From Cypionkella aquatica (GTDB lineage Bacteria > Pseudomonadota > Alphaproteobacteria > Rhodobacterales > Rhodobacteraceae): a stretch of 64,000 nucleotides of DNA. The stretch is taken from assembly GCF_030161095.1 (NCBI RefSeq), contig NZ_BSPP01000015.1:1-64000 (forward strand). The letters run 5' to 3'. Below the pieces are notes generated by a model. The model searched no databases. It saw nothing but the letters and a program-made list of their open reading frames with translations, and had not been told where the DNA came from. Below, piece by piece: positions 17,991 to 27,480 of this stretch. Each line of letters begins with the position of its first letter. Positions within the stretch are counted from its first letter, which is position 1. A program made the translations under genes and the position numbers.

Positions 17991-20501
17991 CTAATTGGCC
18001 TTAAGTAAAGCTCGAACCGCACCTACATCCATTTTTTCACGGCCTTCGGTGCCCGGCGCGACCTCCAAATACCGAAGCCCCGCAAACTCGCACGACAAAG
18101 CAAGGCAGCGCTCCAATGCATGCGCCAAAGTTCCATCCAATTGACCTTGCTCTGGCGGAAAATCATCTGCATCTAGCGCCAGTTTGAACAGCGGTGCCAA
18201 AGCCGATGGTCGAGCCCAAAACATGCTTCCAGCTGGAAATTGCAACGGTAGATCGGCAATATTGCTGGCCATACCAATTCGCCGCAAAATCTCGCGCCCA
18301 ATATTGTGATTGTTGCGCCAGTGTATGTTGTTGGCAATCTGTTGGAATGGACGGGGGCCGATCATACCCAGACCTTTAATATTCTTAAACATTGCAATGA
18401 TGCTGTTAACCGTTCCCTCATCAGGTGCAAGGCATTCGGTGATATCATCAAACCAAGATTGTGCAAGTGGACGAATATGGTCAGATTTCTTTCCATGCAA
18501 ATGAAGCACAAGCTCATGGTGCTGATGTTCGGGAATCCAACCAAAAAGCTTCGGATAAATATCTCTGCCCCGATTCTTGAAGACACGAATGTCAGTTTGA
18601 AAGTTTTCAAATTTTTCTTTGATCAATTCTCGCTTAATATCACAATCAGTTGAAATGTAGATATGCATAGGTGCATTGATGCGCAATAGAATATCTTTGA
18701 TGGCGTCGATACCATCTAGGTAGAACAAATGAATGAAAACACCAACTGGATTGGTGGGTTTGGGGGCACTTAGTCTCGACTGGAAAGAAATCGCTTCTAC
18801 TTTGGCCGAATTGCCTTGACCTTCTGAGTCCAACCTTCGCACGTTCATTTCCTTGAGCACGAAATTAGTGTTTATCTGTGATTGGTAAAAAATATTATTG
18901 GCAAGTTCTTCGTACTGACGTTCGGGCGTGTCACTTGATATGCGACTTAGCAACTTATCAAGAGGTTCGCTCGAAGCATCTGGGCTAAAACGTATGATGG
19001 CGTCGTTTATTTGCGGCAAAACTATTTCCGTAGCGACAGGTTTATTTTTGCTTAGCGAATCTTGCAAACTGGTGAGGGAGAACGTCATATTGTCTATCGG
19101 GGATTTATCCCAAGTCGAGTAAATGTCGCGTGCGATGCTACAAAGCGGATTGGCAGAGTCTTGGCTAGGGTCAATCTCGTCGATCTTGATAAATCTAAAT
19201 CGTCCCAGTATCCCAACATCGGCGCACACCATTGCTAATGTGGATAAGCGCCGGATATGCACGGCAAGATCAATGCTCATCTTTTCGGCATCTAGTTTGT
19301 TATGCCGATTTACGGGCGCCAGCAGAAATGAAATTGATCGCTCGGGCATTGCGTCAGTAGCAACCATGAGATGCTTCGGGGCAACAAGCACAGTATCATT
19401 GGGAATAGGTGATCCGGGCGTCCATATTGTGTTTTTATCTACATTCTTAGACAGAAGGTCAAACAAGTCAGGGTCATCGCAGGTATTAATAGACCACTTT
19501 GTCGCAGGCATAGTCAGCGGATGGGCGCGCAATTTGTCAAACGGTGCTTGGAAAACGATACCATTCGTCGCAAGATCGGCTACCTTTCCGATGATTTTGC
19601 GTGCAGCTGCATCAAAGGAATATTCGTTCTGCAAGATACTCCTTAAAATCTCAAGCTCTTCGCCAACGATTGGCGGAGCCAAGCTCAGCGCCTCCAATGC
19701 ATCTTTGTGTAATATGCCAGTGGACGAAGTTGTAACGTAGGGTTGCAGTTCAGCAGGGATTTCAACGTCATCACTTAGCACCCTGGCACCACAAGCCAGC
19801 GCATCAAAAATGCGGTTGTTTGCAAAGCCCAGCGCCCGCATTGATTGACGATGATGATTTACAACCACCCGAGAAGATTGATATTTTTTGACAAGCTCAT
19901 CGGTTTTGATCCAAGGCTTGGTTGGTTGTGTCGGGTGGTTCAGAAGGCTCCAGCCGCGCCCAACAATTTCGATATCTACGCCCAGATACAGCAACATTTC
20001 AACATTGCTGCGCCGAAAGTCCTGCCGCATGTTGCCAGCAAAGAAAAATGATCTGTGTCGGTTCCCTGATACTTCAGGAGGCTTAAAAACACCAAGATCC
20101 GTGCACTGCGACAAAAAACTGACGTTGTTCAGGCCCAACCCTTCGAGGCAACGCACAAACCGTCTCGAACTGCTGAAGATATGTTGATAGCTGCGGGCCA
20201 ATGGCAAAGTCAGCAGCTGCGGATTGGAAATAACCCAAAGTATATTTGGCACGCCGGGGATGGGAGGGCGATAATATTGTCCGCAAATGTGAAGGGCAAT
20301 ATCTCCATTCTGCAGGGCACTGACTGTTTCACCCAGCAAGATCGTTTGGCTTTTGATGCGGCACCGTGATAGCGCCCTTTGCAGCCCGAGAATGAACTGA
20401 AACTCACCCGTCTTCTTGAATTTCACCCGAGATACAGGGACGAATATATAAACAACCCCGGAAATTGTATCTATCTTGGTTTCCGCGTGATTACTCGACA
20501 T
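17991..20501 (-). CDS. Large glycosyltransferase-like protein: CgeB-like N-terminus and RgpF-like C-terminus
   Basis: 836 residues, cytoplasmic, no signal peptide. The N-terminal third resembles CgeB-type glycosyltransferases: FFFAGNMRQDFRRSN, then ALGFANNRIFDALACGARVL, the usual nucleotide-sugar-binding end. The C-terminal quarter resembles the rhamnan-synthesis F (RgpF) domain: VGVFIHLFYLD, YISTDCD, FKNRGRDIYPKLFGW, ELVLHLHGKKSD. The middle (about residues 330-550) has no clear relative. It is visibly AT-richer than its neighbours, suggesting horizontal gain, as often seen in surface-polysaccharide patches. It may build a capsule or O-antigen; substrate unknown. Confidence 0.7.
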   Translation of the reverse strand: MSSNHAETKIDTISGVVYIFVPVSRVKFKKTGEFQFILGLQRALSRCRIKSQTILLGETVSALQNGDIALHICGQYYRPPIPGVPNILWVISNPQLLTLPLARSYQHIFSSSRRFVRCLEGLGLNNVSFLSQCTDLGVFKPPEVSGNRHRSFFFAGNMRQDFRRSNVEMLLYLGVDIEIVGRGWSLLNHPTQPTKPWIKTDELVKKYQSSRVVVNHHRQSMRALGFANNRIFDALACGARVLSDDVEIPAELQPYVTTSSTGILHKDALEALSLAPPIVGEELEILRSILQNEYSFDAAARKIIGKVADLATNGIVFQAPFDKLRAHPLTMPATKWSINTCDDPDLFDLLSKNVDKNTIWTPGSPIPNDTVLVAPKHLMVATDAMPERSISFLLAPVNRHNKLDAEKMSIDLAVHIRRLSTLAMVCADVGILGRFRFIKIDEIDPSQDSANPLCSIARDIYSTWDKSPIDNMTFSLTSLQDSLSKNKPVATEIVLPQINDAIIRFSPDASSEPLDKLLSRISSDTPERQYEELANNIFYQSQINTNFVLKEMNVRRLDSEGQGNSAKVEAISFQSRLSAPKPTNPVGVFIHLFYLDGIDAIKDILLRINAPMHIYISTDCDIKRELIKEKFENFQTDIRVFKNRGRDIYPKLFGWIPEHQHHELVLHLHGKKSDHIRPLAQSWFDDITECLAPDEGTVNSIIAMFKNIKGLGMIGPRPFQQIANNIHWRNNHNIGREILRRIGMASNIADLPLQFPAGSMFWARPSALAPLFKLALDADDFPPEQGQLDGTLAHALERCLALSCEFAGLRYLEVAPGTEGREKMDVGAVRALLKAN

Positions 20502-20962
20502 ATACTACTCAAAATTTGGCCACTATATTGCAGATGCTTTGGAAACAGCATCTATATTTTGGGCAGATCTTGCGTCCATTCTCCAAGCCAGCAGATCGGA
20601 CTTTGCTGGCGGCTGCCCCGGTATAGTCAACAGTCGCGGGTTCAAGTTGTCAAGCGACAGGCTGCGATGCTGTCTGACGGCAAACGCCCGATTGAAGGCC
20701 CATCATATTTCAAAACATTGCCGCCAAGGCTCAGCAGCGCTTGATGCTTCTTGGTCAAGCCGCAGTGCCAAGGCCCCAAAATGGCACCAAAAGCCGTTCA
20801 GCGGCACTGCATTCCCCGATGTCAGAAATTGCGATAGGGTGGTTTCATGGCAAAGGGTCAAAGGTGCTGCTTAGTGGCTGTTTAACCCGGTTTACGGCGG
20901 CAGCAAGATGCGGTTCAGTGATGGCAGTGGTCGAACATTAGCCGGTGCGGGGGAATTTATGA
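20502..20962. other. Divergent intergenic region in the glycan patch
   Basis: 461 bases between the large glycosyltransferase (leftward) and the DegT aminotransferase (rightward). The first part is AT-rich and presumably carries the leftward promoter. Open frames here have no recognisable domains. No repeat or operator stood out. Confidence 0.4.
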
Positions 20963-22087
20963 ATGGCTGAACCAGATCTCCGTCGGATCATCACGATTGG
21001 CGCGCCGATGTCGCCCGATCCTGTCCGCTTGGCCGAACTGATGGCAGAGGCCATCGCCGCGAACTGGTTCAGCAATGGCGGCGCGCTGCATATGCAACTC
21101 GAGCAAGCACTGACCCGCCGAGAGGCTGCGTCTGATGCGGCATCGCTGACCTCATCGGGCACGATGGCACTGATGCTGGCGCTTGGGCTGGGCAATCTGC
21201 CGCTTGGCTCCGAGGTGATCACGACGCCGCTTAGCTTTGCTGCGACGGCGCAAGCCATCGCGTGGAGCGGATTGCGCCCGGTCTTCGCCGATGTCGACGC
21301 CGAAATGCTGACGCTATGTCCGCGCGCTGTTCAGGCGGCGATCACGCCGCGCACCTCGGCGATTTTGCCGGTGCATTTTCTGGGTGTCCCCTGCGACGTT
21401 GCAGCCATGGCGGAAATTGCCAAGCAGCATGGGCTGTGGCTGGTGTATGATGCGGCGCATGCGTTTGATGTCAGCTTTGGGGGCCAGCCGCTTGGGCATT
21501 ACGGCGATGCAGCGGCCTTTTCGCTGCACGCGACCAAGATTTTGCACACGGGCGAGGGCGGCTATGTGGTGACACGGCGCGGTCAGGCGCAAGCCTTTCG
21601 CCGGATGCGCAACTTTGGGCTTGAGGCGGGCAAGCCCGTTGGTATGGGCCTCAACGGCAAACTTTCAGAGCTGCAAGCGGCCTTGGGCCTGACGTTGCTG
21701 CCAGATCTTGCAAGCGAATTGCAGGCTCGGGCCGCATTGCGCCGCAGCTACGACGCGGCGCTTGGCGGGATACCGGGGCTGCGGCTGCATGCAACGCGCG
21801 CGGAGGCGAGCGACAGTCTTGGCTATTATGCGCTGCGCCTAGCACCGGATTTGCGCGCGCGGTTACATGTGGCACTGGCCGAAAGCCGGATCATCGCGCG
21901 CGATCACTTTCCCATTTTGTGCGGGCAGGGCACCCCTTGGCCCGATGCAAGCATCGTGACCGCAGAGGGCGGCCCGGCGTTAGCGCCCAGCCTTGGGGCG
22001 CAAGTGCTGTGCCTTCCCATGCATGGCCGGGTTACGGCATCGGACGTCAAACGCATCGCAGTTGTGGTCCGGTCTGTGATGCAATGA
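20963..22087 (+). CDS. DegT/DnrJ/EryC1/StrS family sugar aminotransferase
   Basis: 374 residues, PLP-dependent. Cofactor motifs are present: SLTSSGTMAL, VYDAAHAFDV (PLP aspartate) and SLHATKILHTGEGG with the Schiff-base lysine at about 192. Such enzymes convert a keto-sugar nucleotide to an amino sugar used in O-antigen, capsule or glycoprotein glycans. Its stop codon overlaps the region of the NeuD-like gene start, suggesting a pair that makes an N-acylated amino sugar. The specific keto-sugar cannot be read from the sequence, and no dehydratase gene is adjacent. Confidence 0.87.
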   Translation: MAEPDLRRIITIGAPMSPDPVRLAELMAEAIAANWFSNGGALHMQLEQALTRREAASDAASLTSSGTMALMLALGLGNLPLGSEVITTPLSFAATAQAIAWSGLRPVFADVDAEMLTLCPRAVQAAITPRTSAILPVHFLGVPCDVAAMAEIAKQHGLWLVYDAAHAFDVSFGGQPLGHYGDAAAFSLHATKILHTGEGGYVVTRRGQAQAFRRMRNFGLEAGKPVGMGLNGKLSELQAALGLTLLPDLASELQARAALRRSYDAALGGIPGLRLHATRAEASDSLGYYALRLAPDLRARLHVALAESRIIARDHFPILCGQGTPWPDASIVTAEGGPALAPSLGAQVLCLPMHGRVTASDVKRIAVVVRSVMQ

Positions 22088-22098
22088 AAGAGGCAGGC

Positions 22099-22797
22099 AT
22101 GATCCAAGCCACCACACAGTTCGATGAAATCACCGTCTTTGGCGCGCGTGGCCATAGTTTGGTGATCTTGCAAGCGATGGAAGAGCACTGGCAAGGCCGG
22201 GTGAAAATTCACGCTTTGATCGACGATATCGAACACGGGTTCCGTCACCCGGCCTTGGATATTCCTGTGATATCCTCTGGTGAGCGCCGTGCGATGTTTG
22301 GGGATGTTCCGGTGCTCGTGACGCCGGGAAGCGGCAATCTGCGCGCAAGAATGGCGGCCCAGCTTGCGTCCGAGGGGGCCATGTTGGCCACCGCCACTTG
22401 CTTTGGGATGGGCCATGTTGATCCGGGTGCTGAATATGGCGCGGGAAGTCTCTGTGTGCCGCATCTGCGCATCAGCCCCAATGTGCGGATCGGTGCGATG
22501 GCGCAAATCTTGGGTGCAGTGCTGGGTCATGATGTCGAGATTGGCGCAAATACCTCTGTCGGCTTTGGGGCGACGGTGTTGGGGCATGTCAAGATTGGCG
22601 CCAATGTGGTAATCGCACCGGGTGCCATCCTGATGAATGGCACCCGCGCGCGGCCTTTGTCTATTGGCGATGGCGCGGTGATCGGGATTGGTGCCGCCGT
22701 GATGCGCGATGTCGCCCCGGGCGCGCGGATGGTGGGCAATCCTGCCATACCGCTGCGAGACTGGGTCAGGTTGCAGCGGTTGTTAAAGACGCGGTGA
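22099..22797 (+). CDS. NeuD/PglD-like sugar O/N-acyltransferase (left-handed beta helix)
   Basis: 232 residues. An N-terminal nucleotide-sugar-binding half (ITVFGARGHSLVIL, a GxxGH signature of NeuD/PglD) precedes a hexapeptide-repeat beta helix (ILGAVLGHDVEIGANTSVGF, then GATVLGHVKIGANVVIAPGA) and the end MVGNPAIPLRDW. It would acetylate the amino group made by the upstream aminotransferase. The start at 22099 follows AAAGAGGCAGGC; an ATG at 22084 overlapping the upstream stop is the alternative. Its 3' end overlaps the convergent glycosyltransferase gene by 32 bases. Confidence 0.82.
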   Translation: MIQATTQFDEITVFGARGHSLVILQAMEEHWQGRVKIHALIDDIEHGFRHPALDIPVISSGERRAMFGDVPVLVTPGSGNLRARMAAQLASEGAMLATATCFGMGHVDPGAEYGAGSLCVPHLRISPNVRIGAMAQILGAVLGHDVEIGANTSVGFGATVLGHVKIGANVVIAPGAILMNGTRARPLSIGDGAVIGIGAAVMRDVAPGARMVGNPAIPLRDWVRLQRLLKTR

Positions 22798-24403
22798 GCA
22801 GCTTATCCAGCGTATCGACATAGCGCGCAAAGTCGGTTTTCTGCCGGATCAGACGGCGCAGCCTGCGGCGCGAAGCTGCGGTAACACCTGCAGCCATATC
22901 CAACGCCAAAGCTGCAAAGTTTGCCTGTTGCGCCACGGGCAGAAACTGCCCGATGCCTTCGGTCAAACCGATCAGCCCGATATCGGCGGCATAGCCGACA
23001 AAGGGCGTGCCGACGGCTGCCGCATGGATCACGGTCGTTGGCCCCGGATCTTGCCGAGAGGTCAACAGATAAACATCGGCTCCCCGATACCAGGCAAGGC
23101 TGTCATCGACAAAGCCCGGCAGGGTCAAGTTCAAGCCACGCACTTTTGCAGCATCGGCCAGACTTTGCGCCCAAGCATCAAGCGCACCAAGCCAGACAAA
23201 TCTGGCCCTTGGCGATTGGCCTGCGATAGCTTCAGCGGCCTCGATGAACCGATCAAATCCCTTGCGCCGATCAGCATAGCCGGCTCCGATGAACACCGGC
23301 CCATGCCCCCGAGATTTGCGCCGCTGCACAAATGCCGCAAGCGGCGTCGGCGGCAACACGATGCCCGGCGTCACTACGTTCAACGCTCCGAACTCCGGCT
23401 CCAATGCTTTGGCCATCAAGGGCATCGAAGCCACCAGCCGCGCACCCGCATCTCGCGCAGCCCGCAGAGGCTGTAAAAAGCTCTGTTCGCGCAGATAATC
23501 AGGCATCTCATGGATCAAAAGCAGACACTCAAGCCCAAATTTGGCCAGTGGCACGGCCATGCCCGCAGCTGCGCCCGTATTGATCAAGGCGCGCGTGCCT
23601 TTCGGCAAGCCTTCGGCCAAGCCAGTGGTGTCCCACCCCTCGGATTGCACAAAGACCGGTCCCAACTCTTGGAACCGCGCAGTCAGCGGGCCGGCATTGC
23701 CCAGCAGAAATATCGGCGCATAGGACCGAGCGCGCAGGGCGCGCGCCAGATCAAGCGTCAAGATCGGCACTCCGGCAGCCTGCGCGTCATGGCAGACCAG
23801 CAAGATCGGCCGCATCCCGGTTGTCCGCAATGCAGTGATCGCTTGCCGCATCGCCAAGGCGGACTGAGCCCGATTGCGGGGCAGGGGGCGGGGCAAATGC
23901 CCTAAGGCCTTGCCCGCGGTCACATAGTGGCGCAGCGCGCCGTTTTGTCCCGGTCGCAGATAACACCGCTGATAAAAATCGGTATCAAATCCAGCAGAGG
24001 GCCTCCGCCCCTCGTCATCGCCAAGTGCTATGAAATGCAGGGCTGCGCGCCCGCCCAGATCCGCAAGATCAGGGTAGGTCGCGCGATAAAAGGCAGGGTC
24101 GATCAACGGATGTGGCTGGCGGTCTTCGCCCTTCTCGCTGCGGCGCAGGAAATCTTCGACCGCAGTTTGCGCCCCGCGACGGCTCCACTTCGGATAGCGG
24201 TTTTTATACCAAACCGTCGAAAAACAGGCGTTTGGATCTAGCCCAAGCGCGTCGCCCTGTGTCTGAAAATGTAGGACCGCTTGGGCATCATCAAAATCCA
24301 GCCCGCTCTGCAGGCGATAATAGCTGCTATCAAATATGCTGTCCAAATTCACCTGATGCCGCCCGCCACTCACCGTCGATGTCCAACGCGACCGATTTGC
24401 CAC
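22766..24403 (-). CDS. GT4-type glycosyltransferase with N-terminal repeat region
   Basis: 545 residues. The N-terminal 170 residues hold about four degenerate repeats of the kind FDxxFYxxxYPDL...ALxHFxxxGxxEGRxPS, which are found in front of many surface-glycan transferases. The rest is a GT-B fold: CHDAQAAGVPILTLDLARAL in the acceptor half, then FIGAGYADRRKGFDRFIEAA, ADVYLLTSRQDPGPTTVIHA in the donor half. Probably cytoplasmic or membrane-associated and part of the surface-polysaccharide patch. Donor sugar unknown. Its 3' end overlaps the NeuD-like gene tail to tail. Confidence 0.82.
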   Translation of the reverse strand: MANRSRWTSTVSGGRHQVNLDSIFDSSYYRLQSGLDFDDAQAVLHFQTQGDALGLDPNACFSTVWYKNRYPKWSRRGAQTAVEDFLRRSEKGEDRQPHPLIDPAFYRATYPDLADLGGRAALHFIALGDDEGRRPSAGFDTDFYQRCYLRPGQNGALRHYVTAGKALGHLPRPLPRNRAQSALAMRQAITALRTTGMRPILLVCHDAQAAGVPILTLDLARALRARSYAPIFLLGNAGPLTARFQELGPVFVQSEGWDTTGLAEGLPKGTRALINTGAAAGMAVPLAKFGLECLLLIHEMPDYLREQSFLQPLRAARDAGARLVASMPLMAKALEPEFGALNVVTPGIVLPPTPLAAFVQRRKSRGHGPVFIGAGYADRRKGFDRFIEAAEAIAGQSPRARFVWLGALDAWAQSLADAAKVRGLNLTLPGFVDDSLAWYRGADVYLLTSRQDPGPTTVIHAAAVGTPFVGYAADIGLIGLTEGIGQFLPVAQQANFAALALDMAAGVTAASRRRLRRLIRQKTDFARYVDTLDKLLTASLTTAAT

Positions 24404-24846
24404 GATAAAGCTGCCCGACAGAAATGCCGCACTGACACGCGCTTTTATGTCGCTTTGTCAGATGCAGCATAGGGCAGATCGCAAAGCATCTCTAGCTTTG
24501 CCGCCGATACCTTTGCTCTTTTCTGTCATGAGCGCCTTCTGAAGCCATCATGTTGCGACGATATTGCGTGCGCTGATGCTGCATTGCGCAATTTAGGCAG
24601 AGGCGCCCGCATGAAGGTGAATCACAGCCAGTCTTGCCGCTGCGCAAGCGACGCCCGCCTAACTTGACTATATACGCGGCGCAGATAGGAAAAACGGTTT
24701 CAGCACACCTCTGATCGACCGATCCGGTCTGCGCCATTTCACCAAAAGATCAAAAACGTCGCATTATGAAGGGTTTGCGTCATCCACAAAAGGCACTATA
24801 GGGCGCTCTAGCACCGAATGGGTTTATCCCACATCCAAGTAAGGGA
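24404..24846. other. Intergenic region upstream of nadA
   Basis: 443 bases between the divergent glycosyltransferase and nadA. Promoters for both are expected here. nadA is preceded by AAGTAAGGGA directly upstream of its ATG. I could not identify a NadQ, NrtR or NiaR operator or a riboswitch with confidence. Confidence 0.4.
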
Positions 24847-25902
24847 ATGGCGAATTTGTCCGATGTTGTAAAGATGCGCGCCGAACTGGCCGCCAGCTAT
24901 GACCTTGCCCCATCGCTTGCCGCCGCCGAAGCCACCAAGCACATCCATGCCAAGATGGACCGCGTGGTGCCATTGGCCGATTGGGCAACCTTCGCGCCCT
25001 ATGTCATCGCCATCAACCGCCTGAAAGCCGAACGCAACGCGGTGATCTTAGGCCACAACTACATGACGCCCGAGATTTACCACGGCGTTGCCGATTTCGT
25101 CGGCGACAGCCTGCAACTGGCAATCAAGGCGACCGAGGTTGAGGCCGATGTGATCGTGCAATGCGGCGTGCATTTCATGGCGGAAACTTCAAAGATCATG
25201 AACCCGTCCAAAACCGTGCTGATGCCGGATATGGATGCGGGCTGCTCCCTGGCAGAATCGATCACGGCGCAGGGCGTGGCCGAGATGCGCGCGCTCTATC
25301 CCGGCGCGCCCGTGGTATCTTACGTCAACACCACTGCCGAGGTGAAAGCGGTGTCAGATGTGTGCTGCACCTCTGCCAATGCGCTGCAGATCGTCAACGC
25401 CATGCCCGGCGACACCGTGATCATGACGCCCGACCAATATCTGGCCCGCAACGTCGCCGCGCTGACCCATAAACGCGTGGTGTGGTGGGAAGGCTCGTGC
25501 ATCGTGCATGAACTGTACACAGCTGCCGATTTGCGCGCCTACCGCGAACATGACCCCGACGTGAAAATCATCGCCCACCCCGAATGCACCCCCGAAGTGG
25601 TGGCCGAGGCTGATTTTACCGGCTCGACCAAGGGCATCATTGATTGGGTGCACAAACACAAACCCGCCAAGGCGATGCTGGTCACTGAATGTTCGATGGC
25701 CGCAAACATCGCCGATGAATTGCCCGAGGTCGAATTCGCCAAGCCCTGCAACATGTGCCCTTATATGAAGATGATCACGCTGGAGAAAATCCTCTATGCC
25801 CTGCACACGATGACCGGCCAAGTAGAGGTTGACCCCGAAGTATCCGCCCGCGCCCGTATCGCGGTGCAGCGGATGATCGACATCAGCCGGGCCGCGGCCT
25901 AA
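24847..25902 (+). CDS. nadA: Quinolinate synthase
   Basis: 351 residues. It condenses iminoaspartate with dihydroxyacetone phosphate to quinolinate, using a [4Fe-4S] cluster. Motifs visible are ILGHNYMTPEIY, VQCGVHFMAETSKIM (first cysteine ligand region), SYVNTTAEVKAVSDVCCTS (second) and PCNMCPYMKM (third). Cytoplasmic. First gene of nadA-nadB-nadC, four bases before nadB, a complete de novo pathway from aspartate to nicotinate mononucleotide. Confidence 0.95.
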   Translation: MANLSDVVKMRAELAASYDLAPSLAAAEATKHIHAKMDRVVPLADWATFAPYVIAINRLKAERNAVILGHNYMTPEIYHGVADFVGDSLQLAIKATEVEADVIVQCGVHFMAETSKIMNPSKTVLMPDMDAGCSLAESITAQGVAEMRALYPGAPVVSYVNTTAEVKAVSDVCCTSANALQIVNAMPGDTVIMTPDQYLARNVAALTHKRVVWWEGSCIVHELYTAADLRAYREHDPDVKIIAHPECTPEVVAEADFTGSTKGIIDWVHKHKPAKAMLVTECSMAANIADELPEVEFAKPCNMCPYMKMITLEKILYALHTMTGQVEVDPEVSARARIAVQRMIDISRAAA

Positions 25903-25905
25903 GCC

Positions 25906-27480
25906 ATGACAGCGCAACCGCCGCACAGCGTTGATACCGAACGGGTGATCATTGTCGGCGCGGGTCTGGGCGCGCTTTATGCCGCACTGAACCTTGCGCC
26001 GCATCCGGTGCTGATGATCTCTCCCGACGCGCTGGGGCAGGGGGCGAGTTCGGCTTGGGCGCAGGGCGGTATCGCCGCCGCGATGGCCGAAGCCGACAGC
26101 CCCGAAGCTCATGCCGCCGATACCATCCGCGCTGGGGCAGGCACGGTTGACGCCGATGTGGCCGCCTTTGTCACCGCCGAGGCCCGCGCGCATATACTTG
26201 ATCTGACCGCAATAGGCACGCCGTTCGACCGCGATGCGCAGGGTGGCTACGTGCTGTCGCGCGAGGCCGCGCATGGTCTGGCGCGCGTGGTCCGGGTGCA
26301 AGGCGATCAGGCGGGCCGCGAAATCATGGCCGCACTGATTGCCGAAGTGCGGCGCACCCCGTCTGTGCAGGTGATCGAGGGTGTTGTCGCCACGGATTTG
26401 TCGACCTCAGACGGAAAAATTACCGGGGTGGTGATCGAGGCCACCGATGGCTCGGGGCCGATCCGGCTGCGTGGCACCGCAGTGCTTTTGGCGGGTGGCG
26501 GCTCGGGCGGGCTATATGCGCTGACCACCAATCCACCGCGCATCCGGGGGCAGGCGATCGGCATGGCCGCGCGGGCAGGGGCGGTGATGTCTGATGCCGA
26601 GTTTGTGCAGTTCCACCCCACCGCCATCGACATGGGCGAAGACCCCGCCCCCTTGGCGACCGAGGCTTTGCGCGGCGAAGGCGCCACCCTGATCAACCGC
26701 GACGGCACCCGCTTTATGCTGAACATTCACCCCGATGCCGAACTTGCTCCGCGCGATGTGGTCGCCCGTGCGATCTTTGCCGAAACCCAAGCCGGACGCC
26801 GCCCGATGCTGGATACCCGCACCGCCATCGGTGCAGAGATCACGCACCGCTTTCCCGCCGTGGCCGAGGCCTGCCGACGCGGCGGTATTGATCCGGTCAC
26901 CCAAGCCATCCCGGTTGCCGCCGCCGCGCATTACCACATGGGGGGCATCGCAGTTTCGGCACAGGGGCGCAGCAGTCTGTCCGGGCTTTGGGCCTGCGGC
27001 GAAGCCAGTGCCACCGGATTGCACGGCGCCAACCGCCTTGCCTCTAATGGCTTGCTCGAAGCACTGGTCTACGGTCGCCGCGCCGCCCGTGATATTGCGA
27101 AGGGTCTGGACCGCAGCGATGCGCCGCCCGTGACGCTGACGTTGCCAAACGGCGGCTTGCCGCCTGACCCTGCCTTGGTCGCTTCCTTGCGCCAGACCAT
27201 GACCGAACATGTCGGCGTTGTGCGCGATGCGGCTGGATTGAAAACCGCGCTCTGCCACATTGCCGCGCTGGAAGCGCAGGCGAAAGGCAATCCGGGTTTC
27301 CTGAACATGACGGCAACAGCCACCCTGATCGCAGCTGCCGCCCTGCTGCGTCAGGAATCGCGCGGCGCGCAGTGCCGCCGTGATTTCCCCGATACCAACC
27401 CCGCGCTGGCGCATCGCAGCACCCTGACGCTGACCCAAGCCCTCGCCCTGCGCCAATCCGTAACGGAGACTTCCGCATGA
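25906..27480 (+). CDS. nadB: L-aspartate oxidase
   Basis: 524 residues, FAD flavoprotein of the succinate dehydrogenase flavoprotein family. FAD-binding VIIVGAGLGALYAALNL near the N-terminus, GASSAWAQGGIAAAM, and the active-site block FVQFHPTAID are present; AAAHYHMGGIAV and ASTGLHGANRLASN-type segments follow. It oxidises aspartate to iminoaspartate for NadA. Its stop overlaps the nadC start by four bases (ATGA), indicating coupled translation. Confidence 0.94.
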   Translation: MTAQPPHSVDTERVIIVGAGLGALYAALNLAPHPVLMISPDALGQGASSAWAQGGIAAAMAEADSPEAHAADTIRAGAGTVDADVAAFVTAEARAHILDLTAIGTPFDRDAQGGYVLSREAAHGLARVVRVQGDQAGREIMAALIAEVRRTPSVQVIEGVVATDLSTSDGKITGVVIEATDGSGPIRLRGTAVLLAGGGSGGLYALTTNPPRIRGQAIGMAARAGAVMSDAEFVQFHPTAIDMGEDPAPLATEALRGEGATLINRDGTRFMLNIHPDAELAPRDVVARAIFAETQAGRRPMLDTRTAIGAEITHRFPAVAEACRRGGIDPVTQAIPVAAAAHYHMGGIAVSAQGRSSLSGLWACGEASATGLHGANRLASNGLLEALVYGRRAARDIAKGLDRSDAPPVTLTLPNGGLPPDPALVASLRQTMTEHVGVVRDAAGLKTALCHIAALEAQAKGNPGFLNMTATATLIAAAALLRQESRGAQCRRDFPDTNPALAHRSTLTLTQALALRQSVTETSA

